A stretch of 64,000 nt of DNA from positions 1,054,001 through 1,118,000 of the forward strand of contig CP160630.1 in the NCBI GenBank assembly GCA_038993745.2, in the 5' to 3' direction. Positions 23,966 to 32,929 of this stretch are shown here, piece after piece (position 1 is the stretch's first letter; every line of letters begins with the position of its first letter). The position numbers and the translations under genes are program-made. The notes below the pieces were generated by a model that saw only the letters and a program-made list of their open reading frames with translations, was not told where the DNA came from and made no database searches. Source of the DNA: Aliivibrio fischeri (lineage in GTDB: Bacteria; Pseudomonadota; Gammaproteobacteria; Enterobacterales; Vibrionaceae).

Positions 23966-24177
23966 AGTACGGATTCTTTACTTATCGTTTCACCATTAAC
24001 TTTATTCTCCAATGTATTAACTACACATTTTGGAGTTTCTGATAATAACTCTAAGGCTCGCCATGCTTTTTTTATTTTCTGATAACGTTCATTTTCTGTT
24101 AGCTCATTATATGAACGTTCATTAGTATCAAAGGCTGAAAATAAATCTGTAATATCTTGGCTAAAATGATTAGAGAT
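23962..24177 (-). pseudogene. bcsR: BcsR-like small protein whose start codon reads ATC
   Basis: An open frame of 71 codons ends in TGA that overlaps the bcsQ ATG (ATGA). It reads SNHFSQDITDLFSAF, then YNELTENERYQKIKKAWRALELL, which parallels E. coli BcsR/YhjR (DIxxLxxAF...YxDI...ALKRWPLLAE). BcsR regulates cellulose synthesis together with BcsQ. No ATG, GTG or TTG is available at the N-terminus: the expected start position holds ATC (24175-24177), with AAGGAATAGG correctly spaced before it and an in-frame TAG two codons upstream. A single G-to-C change would explain it. Either translation is lost or strongly reduced, or the base is miscalled. Confidence 0.7.
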
Positions 24178-24446
24178 AACCTATTCCTTACTGGATATTG
24201 AATCCAAATTAATTTAACAATTAATTCTATTACATATAGCTATAGATATAACACTCAACATTTGTACCATTTGTGAGAATGGGCGATATATTTGTTTAGT
24301 TAACTTTTAAAGATAAATACATACTTAAAAAAAGAATATAAAATAATTCTCTTAATCAAGAATCTTAAATAAAAGAAATATTCTATTGTTCTTTTTTTGT
24401 TATAGAAATAATCACCAACAATAGATAAATATAAAAAATACAATGA
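24178..24446. promoter_or_regulatory. Divergent promoter region of the cellulose locus
   Basis: This 269-bp, very AT-rich gap separates leftward bcsRQ from rightward bcsEFG and must carry both promoters. I see no clear operator or repeat and no ORF with coding character; the minus-strand ORF covering 24383-24871 is a shadow of bcsE. Confidence 0.6.
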
Positions 24447-26000
24447 GTGATCGTCATGCCACAAACTCCAAAAGAGACTGATATAAAAGGGAAAAAATTA
24501 AAGTCTAGTATATACATATCTACTTTTAGCAATCGAACTCTGCTAATCAACAATGTTAATAAGTTGATGATAAATGAAAAACAAAATAGCTTTATTTGTT
24601 TTTCCACACTGGAATCATTCACGAAATCATTGAATGATAAGTTTATACATTTATTTAAATCCACTTTAAATAAATATTGTGAAAACATATTTTTCGCAAA
24701 AAATAAAAGCATTACCTCATTGATATCATTAACTAATGACATTACAAGATTGCAAACTAAAAAACATAGCACCATAACAATTACGATCCCAGACAACATT
24801 TTTACAACAAAAAGTGAGTCAGATGTTATATTCTTTATAAAAAAGCTAAACGAATGGTCAATTAAAACCACGTCTACAATAAACTTGTTTGTTTATGGTC
24901 GAGATACACACTTAATAAAAAAATCAATTACACAAAATCCTAATCTTTGTGTTGGTTACGCTAATTACCAAAGCATTGATAAAAATACGTATTTAGAGCA
25001 CGTATATTATTGGGGATTAAATACAGGAATGAATGGAGAAAGCGAAACCTACCATTCACTCCACAACAATAGCGCAACAAATTACAACATAAAACATCCG
25101 CATTCATTATCATCATCAGCTAATCTTGACGATGAAGATACTGTTTATATTGCAAAAACCGCCATTGAATACGGTAATAAAATACCCGACACCATGATCT
25201 GTGCCTCTACAAATGTTGAACTAGTCAACAGTCTAACTAGCGTGTCAAAGGCTGCTATTGTATTAAGTTGCTCAGAGCAAAATGATGTATCTGAATTAGG
25301 TATGCAGGCGTTTCAATTACGTCAACGATATGGACAACAGATCAAAATCATTATTAAAGAGATGAAACCATGCCTACGTTACGCTGATGAAATGTATTTA
25401 CTGCAAGCAGGCATTAACCTAATTGTTCATTTTGGAACTCGTTTTTCTAGAATGCAAAGCGGTATTGAGATGTTAAAGGGCCAAATATTCACTCGCCCGT
25501 TACCGAGCTCTATTGAAGAATTACTAAGCTTTCATGTTGAAACTATCGCCGTTAAGGGCTTTGTTGATTTCAATAGTTTTATCTACTATACCAAAACCTT
25601 CTTATCACAATTAGAAACGTCACAAACACAATTTGCGTTAATCAAACTCGAACGTCTTCCAAATATTAAAATCGCGAATTATCTATCAATGTGTAGTATC
25701 CAAAGAGAAGGGGATATTATGACCATCACTAATAACTCTATGTACCTGTTTTTACAAGGAGTCCGCATTAATGATCTTGCGACGGCACTACACAATATTT
25801 TTAAATTGCCAATTCAAGATATCTTCATTAGTGAAACGAGTTTGACCTCAATAGGTAGAATTGAGCATGAGTTACATCATATTGAACAAAATGGCCTTAC
25901 TATCGACAATATAACTTTAATCGAAAATAAAGAAAAAGAGCCATTATCAGCAATCCCACAACAAGCATCTCTTGCTGTACATAAACCGTTGGATTTTTAA
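24447..26000 (+). CDS. bcsE: BcsE, c-di-GMP-binding cellulose regulator
   Basis: A 517-residue protein (GTG at 24447; ATG at 24456 would remove three residues). BcsE boosts cellulose production by binding c-di-GMP through a degenerate GGDEF-like (GIL) domain and recruiting BcsF and BcsG. The C-terminal part contains IQREGDIMTI near residue 425, whose REGD corresponds to the RxGD c-di-GMP-binding I-site. The N-terminal 220 residues are poorly conserved, as in other BcsE proteins; the middle (residues 240-340) is the better conserved REC-like region. It is the first gene of bcsEFG and appears intact. Confidence 0.88.
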   Translation: MIVMPQTPKETDIKGKKLKSSIYISTFSNRTLLINNVNKLMINEKQNSFICFSTLESFTKSLNDKFIHLFKSTLNKYCENIFFAKNKSITSLISLTNDITRLQTKKHSTITITIPDNIFTTKSESDVIFFIKKLNEWSIKTTSTINLFVYGRDTHLIKKSITQNPNLCVGYANYQSIDKNTYLEHVYYWGLNTGMNGESETYHSLHNNSATNYNIKHPHSLSSSANLDDEDTVYIAKTAIEYGNKIPDTMICASTNVELVNSLTSVSKAAIVLSCSEQNDVSELGMQAFQLRQRYGQQIKIIIKEMKPCLRYADEMYLLQAGINLIVHFGTRFSRMQSGIEMLKGQIFTRPLPSSIEELLSFHVETIAVKGFVDFNSFIYYTKTFLSQLETSQTQFALIKLERLPNIKIANYLSMCSIQREGDIMTITNNSMYLFLQGVRINDLATALHNIFKLPIQDIFISETSLTSIGRIEHELHHIEQNGLTIDNITLIENKEKEPLSAIPQQASLAVHKPLDF

Positions 26001-26004
26001 TATT

Positions 26005-26208
26005 ATGAATATTCAAGACTTTATTATTACTGCTGTGTTCAGTGGTCTAATTGGCCTTATTATTGGCTATTTTTTACGTGATATTATTTCATTTTTTTGG
26101 CGATTTTACACAACGAAAATCCGCCAACCAAAGCATCTCGTCCAATATCATTTTGAAGATATACAAACGCATTCCTCTCAGCTCGCAAGAAAAGGAAGCT
26201 CAAAATAA
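26005..26208 (+). CDS. bcsF: BcsF, small inner-membrane cellulose protein
   Basis: A 67-residue protein with one N-terminal transmembrane helix (MNIQDFIITAVFSGLIGLII) and a basic cytoplasmic tail (SFFWRFYTTKIRQPKHL). BcsF links BcsE to BcsG in the membrane. The start at 26005 is chosen over an upstream ATG at 25972 inside bcsE, since it restores normal family length. Its stop overlaps the bcsG ATG by 1 bp. Confidence 0.85.
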   Translation: MNIQDFIITAVFSGLIGLIIGYFLRDIISFFWRFYTTKIRQPKHLVQYHFEDIQTHSSQLARKGSSK

Positions 26209-27836
26209 TGAATACACGCTCATCCCAACACACATTGAATGGCCTTGGCTGGTGGAATATTTATTTCATAATAAAAATTGGGCTGTTCTTACAAGGTATC
26301 ATCGATTTTCATCCAATCGAAAACTTTGCATTAGTAGCATTTTTACTGATCCCAATACGCCATAAAATACTAAATGTAATTCGTCAGTGTCTAGCTATAC
26401 CCTTTGGATTATGGCTAATGCATTATGATTCATTTTTACCTCCGTTAGATCGTCTATGGAGTCAAATGGGTCAATTATTACAATTCAATCTCAGCTATTT
26501 AATTGAATTAGCCTCACGATTTGTCTCGTTAGAAACACTACTTGGTTTATTTGTATTAGTTTTCGCTTATTATTTTTTAAATCAAATATTCCGTATCTCT
26601 GTATTTGTTGTCATTACTTTGATCGCGATAAGTCTTCCTTCTGATTTATTCAGTAGCCAACCAAATGCAGTGGCTAACGTTTCTCAACAGCCAGAGATCG
26701 CAGAAACTGCGCAAATTTCCGATCATCAAGTGAATGAAACTGGCCCCGTAAATGATGCTGTATTAAATAATGCAAAAGAGCTGTTTTTTAGAAACGAAGC
26801 ACAACGTAGAGTCAGCTTTCCAACCACATCACCATCGACTGATTTTGATCTTCTTTTCTTAAGCATTTGCTCTGTCGCTTGGGATGATATTGAAATTGCA
26901 GGCTTAGAAAGCCATCCTCTATTTAAAGAGTTTGATGTTATGTTTGATAATTTCAGCGCAGCGACCTCTTATAGTGGTCCTGCGGTTATTCGTCTATTAA
27001 GAGCCAGTTGTGGACAAGAATCACATCCAGAATTATTCAAAGCTCCAGCATCGAAACAGTGCTTCTTATTTGATAACTTGGCGAAACTTGGATTCCAAGA
27101 AAACCTTTTATTAAACCACGATGGTAAATTTGATGACTTCCTTGGTTTATTAAAAGAAGATGGTGATCTAAAAGCACCTTTAATGTCTCAAGCAGGATTA
27201 ACTCAGTATCAATCTGCATTTGATGGCTCGCCGATTTATCGAGATAAAGATGTATTAAACCGTTGGCTAGATAAGCGTGAAAAATCACAAGATGGACCTA
27301 CAGTTGCACTGTACAACACCATATCTCTACATGATGGTAACCGTATCATTAAGGCCAGTGGTAAAGTCGGCCTAGTCAGTTACAAACTGCGATTAAAAAA
27401 TCTATTAGATGATTTATATGACTTCTTCCAAGAACTCAAAGCATCAAATCGTAATATTGTCGTAATGTTAGTTCCCGAACATGGTGCTGGTATGCGTGGA
27501 GATAAAATGCAAATTGCAGGTATGCGTGAAATTCCATCAGCAACCATTGTGCATACTCCTGTTGGAATGAAAATTTTCGGCCAAGGTATGACACGAGTGG
27601 GTAGTACCGCACATATCTCTGCTCCATCAAGCTACTTAGCGGTATCGACATTAGTAAGCCGTATTATTGAAGAAGACATATACGCAACGAAAACATTTAA
27701 TACTGCAGAGTTAGTAAAAGACCTACCTACAACAAAAATGGTAGCGCAAAACTCTGGGACTACCGTTATGGAATACAATAAGAAACCTTATGTGTCCCTT
27801 GATGGAACCACTTGGTCTGAGTACCCAACAAAATAA
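26208..27836 (+). CDS. bcsG: BcsG, cellulose phosphoethanolamine transferase
   Basis: A 542-residue inner-membrane enzyme that adds phosphoethanolamine to cellulose. Four hydrophobic segments lie in residues 15-145, followed by a periplasmic alkaline-phosphatase-like domain. The nucleophile is the Ser in ATSYSGPAV; SICSVAWDDIE supplies the metal-site Cys, and LVPEHGAGMRGDKMQ the Glu and His ligands. It is intact and ends just before a strong terminator. With bcsQ cut by the prophage, this enzyme may be expressed without substrate. Confidence 0.93.
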   Translation: MNTRSSQHTLNGLGWWNIYFIIKIGLFLQGIIDFHPIENFALVAFLLIPIRHKILNVIRQCLAIPFGLWLMHYDSFLPPLDRLWSQMGQLLQFNLSYLIELASRFVSLETLLGLFVLVFAYYFLNQIFRISVFVVITLIAISLPSDLFSSQPNAVANVSQQPEIAETAQISDHQVNETGPVNDAVLNNAKELFFRNEAQRRVSFPTTSPSTDFDLLFLSICSVAWDDIEIAGLESHPLFKEFDVMFDNFSAATSYSGPAVIRLLRASCGQESHPELFKAPASKQCFLFDNLAKLGFQENLLLNHDGKFDDFLGLLKEDGDLKAPLMSQAGLTQYQSAFDGSPIYRDKDVLNRWLDKREKSQDGPTVALYNTISLHDGNRIIKASGKVGLVSYKLRLKNLLDDLYDFFQELKASNRNIVVMLVPEHGAGMRGDKMQIAGMREIPSATIVHTPVGMKIFGQGMTRVGSTAHISAPSSYLAVSTLVSRIIEEDIYATKTFNTAELVKDLPTTKMVAQNSGTTVMEYNKKPYVSLDGTTWSEYPTK

Positions 27837-27846
27837 ACTAACAAAA

Positions 27847-27890
27847 AAGCCCAAAGTAGTGATTTACGCTTTGGGCTTATCTATTCTTTT
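27847..27890. terminator. Bidirectional terminator between bcsG and yhcH-like gene
   Basis: AAGCCCAAAG (27847-27856) and CTTTGGGCTT (27869-27878) form a perfect 10-bp stem. A T-rich tract follows on the plus strand and an A-run precedes it, so it can stop convergent transcripts from both sides. Confidence 0.88.
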
Positions 27891-27911
27891 CGATAAAACT
27901 GAGGATGTACT

Positions 27912-28382
27912 CTACACCAACAATGCACTATTCACTTTAATGATTAACTTCTTCACTGCTGCTGGCGTATCATTAACCGCTACAAGAGGACGATGAGGTT
28001 GCTTAGGGTTAAAGATAATAAACTCTCCTTTACCTAGCGTTACAAATTGCTCATCTTTTACATCATTACTAAAAGCAATGTCTTTATCTTCTAAGTAATC
28101 GTCTTCAATCGATATTAATGGATACTCACTGTAGCCAAACGTCTCACTACCTTCTAATAATAGTTGTACATCTAGGTATTTGTGATGAATTTCAGAGCGG
28201 CGGTTTTCCTTTAACTCCGTTTTATCATCAACAATAAAATACACCGACTCATCATGAGGCAATGGGTAATTCCCTACCGATGTATTCTGCTCAGTTTGCT
28301 CTTTTACATATTGAATAATTTCGATAATCACAGGATGCAAATCTGCTCCTTGAATATCTTCACTCCACTTACCTATAAACAC
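27912..28382 (-). CDS. YhcH/YjgK/YiaL family protein
   Basis: A 156-residue cupin-fold protein of the EbgC/YiaL family. Typical elements are NYPLPHDESVYFIVDD..., the RRSEIHHKYLDVQLLLEGSE motif with metal-binding His and Glu residues, and FIIFNPKQPHRPLVAV with the third His. Members are thought to act on sugars such as sialic acid derivatives or as anomerases. It is a lone gene here, convergent with bcsG and divergent from an AraC regulator, so no pathway is evident. Confidence 0.88.
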   Translation of the reverse strand: MFIGKWSEDIQGADLHPVIIEIIQYVKEQTEQNTSVGNYPLPHDESVYFIVDDKTELKENRRSEIHHKYLDVQLLLEGSETFGYSEYPLISIEDDYLEDKDIAFSNDVKDEQFVTLGKGEFIIFNPKQPHRPLVAVNDTPAAVKKLIIKVNSALLV

Positions 28383-28495
28383 GATGACCTCAAATTAATG
28401 CGTTTAATTGAAGTAAAATAGTAGCATGAGTTATTCCTATGAGTAAGTTATAATCAGCATGGTAATTCATTGATGATATTCAAAAAAGGGACTTC

Positions 28496-29505
28496 ATGGC
28501 TAAACAAAACCCTATTTACCTTATTCGTGTATATGCAGCCAAAATGCTGATTGAGCATGCTATGAAGCATTATGGGTTAAGTCATTCAGACTTTAATATG
28601 CCAAGTGATTTATTTAATTATGAATTAAAACTAATGCCCTTACGTGATTTTGAAGCTTTACTTTGTAAGATAGAAGATTTAACTCAAGACCCAGCTTATA
28701 CAGCCAAATTATCGCAATCCACTAACTTGAAACAGTTTGGCCCTTTCGTGCAATTAATCGCAAGCTCAACCAATCTTGGTATGGCAATTAAACGAGTTAA
28801 TACTGTTCATAATGCGATTCAATCTGGGGTTCAAGTAAATATGTTACTTAGTGGCTCAATAGCTAAGTGGCGTTTTTTAAGCCAACAACTCTACCTCAAG
28901 CACGCATCCATGAAAGCATTCTTGCTGCCGGGTCTTTTTTACGTTTGCTGAAATTATTTCACGGTGAAGATTACCAACCTATCGCAATTCACTTAACTGG
29001 AACACCATCGAGCAATCAGCATGAAGTTGAATCCATTTTCAATTGTCCCATCACATGGAACTGTCCAAACACTCAAGTATGGTTCCCAGTTAAAGACATT
29101 ACATGTCCAAGACGTTTTGAGCTGCCGACCTCGCAAATCAAAGCCTTTACTGTTGAACAAGCAATGAGTTACATGTTGATTCCACAACCACATGACATTT
29201 TAAAAGTCGTATTCGAACTAACCAAATACGCTTTATTTTATGGCTATCCAACTCTTGAATTTGTGGCTGACAAGGTTGGTATGAAACCTCTTACGTTACA
29301 GCGTCGCTTACAAGAACAAAGTATTTCTTTTACTAACATTGTTCACCACAGCGTTTGTGATGAGGCCATAACCTTAATGAGCACAAAGTTAACAATGGAC
29401 GAGATTGCACGCCGTGTAGGTTATAAAAACACAGCCTCTTTCTCTGTTGCATTTAAACGTATGTATGGTGTAACACCACAATTATATCGACAAGACTATA
29501 TTTAA
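28496..29505 (+). pseudogene. AraC-family transcription regulator, frameshifted
   Basis: The first frame encodes an N-terminal arabinose-binding-like domain (YPIYLIRVYAAKMLIEHA-type start). At the T6 run near 28873-28878 the frame changes and continues as FFKPTTLPQARIHESILAAGSFLRLLK. It ends with a C-terminal double helix-turn-helix (DKVGMKPLTLQRRLQEQ, MTMDEIARRVGYKN-like, SFSVAFKRMYGVTPQ). Adding one T restores a 336-residue protein of normal length. The regulated target is unknown; yhcH is divergent, and the Ig-like lipoprotein lies downstream. Confidence 0.88.
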
Positions 29506-29565
29506 TTAAAATAACTCAAAAACCATCAAACCTGTAAAATCAGGAAGGTTAAAAAGTAAGCAATA

Positions 29566-29585
29566 AGAGTTCTAATTAGAACTCT
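29566..29585. repeat. Perfect 20-bp palindrome upstream of the Ig-like lipoprotein
   Basis: AGAGTTCTAATTAGAACTCT is a perfect palindrome 22 bases before the ATG of the next gene. It could be an operator for a dimeric regulator (the AraC-type gene lies immediately upstream) or a hairpin in the leader. Confidence 0.6.
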
Positions 29586-29606
29586 ACATTAATTACTATC
29601 TGGTTT

Positions 29607-31058
29607 ATGAATATTATGATTAAAAAACTTCTGAAATTAAAATTAATTTTATTAGTGCTCACTAGCTTACTGCTCGTCTCTTGTAAAAATGACAATGGCA
29701 CTAACGAAGATCACTCCAATATTTCCACAATCACTATCACACCAAAAGAAGTGCCGACACAAGGTATCAGTGGTTACGTTCTAAGGCCCGCCCAACAACT
29801 AGAACTTATCGCTACGGCTGAAAACAGGGATAACACCACTCATGATATTACAAAATATGTAACATGGCATAGCACTTTCCCTGAAGCGGCCAAAATGAAT
29901 GGCTCTACAGTTGTGGGAATTGATATTGGCGAAGCAGATATATCAGCACGCTATAATGGCATTGAAAGTAATGACTCAATACACATCAAAGTAGCCTATG
30001 GTAAAATTAAAAACCTTCGAATAACCCCTGCAGTAACATCAATATCAAAAATGCTCCCAGTGCAGCTAAATTTAACAAGCGTATTTAGAGATCATACGAC
30101 AGCCAACATAAGTACTCGTAGATGGTCATCATCAAACGAAGACGTTGCGAGCGTATCAATAACAGGATTAGTTACACCTAAAAAAGTTGGTGAAACAACA
30201 ATCACAGCAAGAAAAGGGGCAAAAAAAGCAACAGCAAAAATCATCGTTACAGATGCAAAGCTTGAAAAAATTACAATTTTCCCCTTAAAATTTATGGTAC
30301 CGATCGGAAAAAAGACCCACCTAACGGCGATAGGTACACTTAGTGACCACACAACCTTAAAACTTAATTCATCAGTCACTTGGAAGTCAGAAGACGAGAA
30401 AATAGCAACGGTATCGAACCAAGGGGAAATAACCCCAAAAAAAATAGGCAGAATTAATATCACCGCAACCAAAGATGGTATAAGTGGAACATCACAACTT
30501 GAAGTGATATCAGCTAAAATAGCAAAAATAATGATAGAGCCCACTGGCAAGATTGAAACTCCACTAGGTCGTGAAATTCAATTAACCACTTCAGGAATAT
30601 TGACTGACGGAAGAAAAGTACAAAATTTGGCAACACATATTAGACTTCTCCCAACCAATGCTGCAACGATGAGATATGAGATAGGCAAACCAGCAGTTCT
30701 AGTTCCTCTTGCCCTCGGAAACGCAACTGTTATCACAAGTTTAGAGGGTGATAAAACCGCTAGCTCAACGATAACTGTAACCCCTGAAGTATTAGAAAGA
30801 ATTACAATAATACCAGAAGGAAATACGACTTCTATACCAGTTAATAAAACGCTCCAACTAACCGCAAATGGGATTTTCTCAAACTCTAACAAACCGAAAA
30901 ACATTACGAATGTAGCTTGGGACACAACAAGATACGATATTATATCCCTTAATAATAAAGGTAAAATCATACCATTGAAAGAAGGCTCCGCAGACGTTAT
31001 CGCTACAAAAGACTCTATTCAGGCTACAGTAACAATAACAATTGAATCGGAAGAATAG
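29607..31058 (+). CDS. Lipoprotein with bacterial Ig-like (BIG2) repeats
   Basis: A 483-residue protein with a lipoprotein signal: a hydrophobic stretch ending LLLVSC at residues 22-27, so Cys27 would be lipidated. About five Ig-like group 2 repeats follow, each with a VTWKSEDEKIATVSNQGEI-like core, then PKKxGxxxITA (for example near 170-215, 250-300 and 430-480). Such repeats are found in surface adhesins and intimin-like proteins; here there is no barrel or cell-wall anchor beyond the lipid. A surface or periplasmic binding role is inferred. It appears intact. Confidence 0.82.
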   Translation: MNIMIKKLLKLKLILLVLTSLLLVSCKNDNGTNEDHSNISTITITPKEVPTQGISGYVLRPAQQLELIATAENRDNTTHDITKYVTWHSTFPEAAKMNGSTVVGIDIGEADISARYNGIESNDSIHIKVAYGKIKNLRITPAVTSISKMLPVQLNLTSVFRDHTTANISTRRWSSSNEDVASVSITGLVTPKKVGETTITARKGAKKATAKIIVTDAKLEKITIFPLKFMVPIGKKTHLTAIGTLSDHTTLKLNSSVTWKSEDEKIATVSNQGEITPKKIGRINITATKDGISGTSQLEVISAKIAKIMIEPTGKIETPLGREIQLTTSGILTDGRKVQNLATHIRLLPTNAATMRYEIGKPAVLVPLALGNATVITSLEGDKTASSTITVTPEVLERITIIPEGNTTSIPVNKTLQLTANGIFSNSNKPKNITNVAWDTTRYDIISLNNKGKIIPLKEGSADVIATKDSIQATVTITIESEE

Positions 31059-31298
31059 CCTCTATTTCTTTCAAAGAAAATCTAGAAATCTAAGTTATAT
31101 TTTTCATGTAAACAAACGATATTCCAAGAAAGTCTTTTTTGTTGACTTTCTTGGCCCCTACTCTGTAATAAACCCTAAAGATACTTCATTCATAAACATC
31201 AAAAATAAACAAATAATGATATAAACAAACAAAAAACGTCGAGTTTTTTCCAATTTTACCACATGATGCTCGCCCATTATTATTGAGGTGAGTCATTT
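31059..31298. other. Gene-free AT-rich interval
   Basis: These 240 bases hold no ORF with coding character and no clear terminator. A GAGGTGAG ribosome binding site for the next gene lies at its end (31285-31292). The promoter of the DUF3302/HlyD pair should be here. Confidence 0.6.
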
Positions 31299-31661
31299 AT
31301 GAGTTTAGTCAGTATGCCGTTTGTTGGTTCTGGACAAGATTTAGGGTTACACATTGCAGCAAGCGTCGTTATGATAGGAAGCATAGTCGCTCTTGGTTAT
31401 GGTTTTTGGAAACTTCATGAATTACCAATTAACAAAGCACATAGCAAACAACATCAACAAATTGGTCTAATTACTGCCCTCACATGGATAGGATTTGTTT
31501 GGCATTGGGTGTGGGTTTTAGCCGTTATTTGTGCCTTTGTTGATGCAGAAAAAGCCTTAATTAAAGTTCGAGATATTTGGCGACAGCCTCCAACCATTGA
31601 ATCATCGACACAAGAAGCATCGACGGCTAAACCAACTCAAGAGGAGAATCATCATGCTTGA
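31299..31661 (+). CDS. DUF3302 / YiaW-like small membrane protein
   Basis: A 120-residue protein with two transmembrane helices (about 18-38 and 56-80). Between them is the YGFWKLHELPINKAHSKQHQQ loop, and ITALTWIGFVWHWVWVLAVI follows; these resemble YiaW/YibI proteins. It overlaps the HlyD-type gene by 8 bp, the same pairing as yiaW-yiaV in E. coli. The C-terminal tail is Thr/Glu-rich and disordered. The pair probably forms an export or envelope complex of unknown substrate. Confidence 0.75.
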   Translation: MSLVSMPFVGSGQDLGLHIAASVVMIGSIVALGYGFWKLHELPINKAHSKQHQQIGLITALTWIGFVWHWVWVLAVICAFVDAEKALIKVRDIWRQPPTIESSTQEASTAKPTQEENHHA

Positions 31662-32876
31662 GGGTTTAGCGGTATGGCTCTATTTATATATCTACTTAGA
31701 ATGGTAGGTATGCCTTGGAATAAATTTACCCAAGCTTTTGCTTATATTGGTGGCGGATCTTGGTTGCTATTTGTATGGGCAGGGTTACTCAATTATACCC
31801 CAATGGATCTTTCTGGTGGTTCTGTTGTTCAATCACCACACATCCAGTTACGTCCTGCAAGCACTCAAATTAAAGGTACAGTAAAAGCCATTCATATCGA
31901 GCCAAACCAAGAGGTCAAAAAAGGACAGTTAGTTTATGAACTCGATGATGAGCTTTACCAAATCGCACTAAATAAAGCAGAAGTTGCTTTTGAAGCAAGT
32001 GAAGTGGCATTAGCGGTAGCAAAGCAAAATGTAAAACTGGCCAACCAAGCAATTATTGCTTCAGAAAGTGATATTGTGGTCAGTCAAAAACAAATTGAAG
32101 CCAAGAGCCAAGATTTAAAATACAAAAAACTGACATTGCAACGTTACGTTGAGCAAAATAGAAAAGTAAAAAATACCATCACACAAAGCGCATTAGATGA
32201 ACAAGGTACACTCGTTTCTATTGGTGAAATTGAAGTTGCTAGTGCCATTGCTCAACTTGATAAAGCCAAGTTAGCAAACGAAAAAGCTCAGCTTGATTTC
32301 GACAATGCAAAGTTAGGTGTTAAAGCAAAAGAAAGTGAATTAGCCAGCGCACAAGAAAGCGTAACACAAGCACAATGGAACTTAGACAATACTAAAGTTT
32401 ATGCGCCAGCAGATGGTTATGTTACCAACTTTATCTTACGTGAAGGTCAATATGTTGGAACCGTTCCTCGTATGCAAATGTACACCAATGAAAAATATGT
32501 GTTAATGCGTGTAAATCATCAAGCAATACGTAACGTAAAAGTTGGACGTCCAGCTGAATTTTCAAGTGCGGTATATCCAGGAAAGATATTTGTAGCCGAA
32601 GTTGAAGGTATCATTGAGGCAACAGGTGAAGCACAAGCAAACCTACTCGGTCGAGAAACCAATGTTCGTCAAACTACGGGGCTAAACGTCAATAACAAAC
32701 ACCATTTTGTACGTTTAAAACTCCAAGAAGACCAAGGATATGATATTCCTGTTGGATCCGTTGGCTTAGCTTGGGTATCCGGTGAAAAACCAATTGGGTT
32801 CATGGCCTTTTTAGATGTAATTCGTGGCATCATCATTCGTATGAAATCACAAATTTACTTCTTCTATTCACTATAA
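31654..32876 (+). pseudogene. HlyD/EmrA-type membrane fusion protein (YiaV/YibH-like), frameshifted near start
   Basis: The natural start is ATG 31654 (GAGGAG ahead, 8-bp overlap with the DUF3302 gene), giving MLEGLAVW. Inserting one G in the GG at 31677-31678 continues it as ALFIYLLRMVGMPW and gives a 407-residue protein. As given, only a form from an internal ATG (31674) could be read. Architecture: two N-terminal membrane helices, a lipoyl-like half-domain (STQIKGTVKAIHIEPNQEVKKGQLVYELDD), a long coiled coil (about 95-220), and a second half-domain (VYAPADGYVTNFILREGQYV). It bridges the inner membrane and periplasm; no dedicated transporter is adjacent. Confidence 0.88.
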
Positions 32877-32889
32877 ATACTTTCGTTTT

Positions 32890-32929
32890 GCCCTTCTGCT
32901 CAACTCTCTCGAGCGGAGGGGCTTTTTTA
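32890..32929. terminator. Terminator between HlyD and LysR genes
   Basis: GCCCTTCTGCTC and GAGCGGAGGGGC pair with two G-T type pairs around a 9-base loop, followed by six T. It terminates the HlyD transcript and overlaps the end of the convergent LysR gene. Confidence 0.85.

Noticed and set aside
24178..24446. A riboswitch (c-di-GMP type) upstream of bcsE
   Set aside because: I looked for the conserved helices and terminator of GEMM-type riboswitches and found no convincing match in this AT-rich stretch.
24383..24871. Minus-strand ORF of 162 hydrophobic residues opposite bcsE
   Set aside because: It lies fully against the bcsE start and has a composition typical of the complement of AT-rich coding DNA; bcsE is well supported by the REGD site and operon context.
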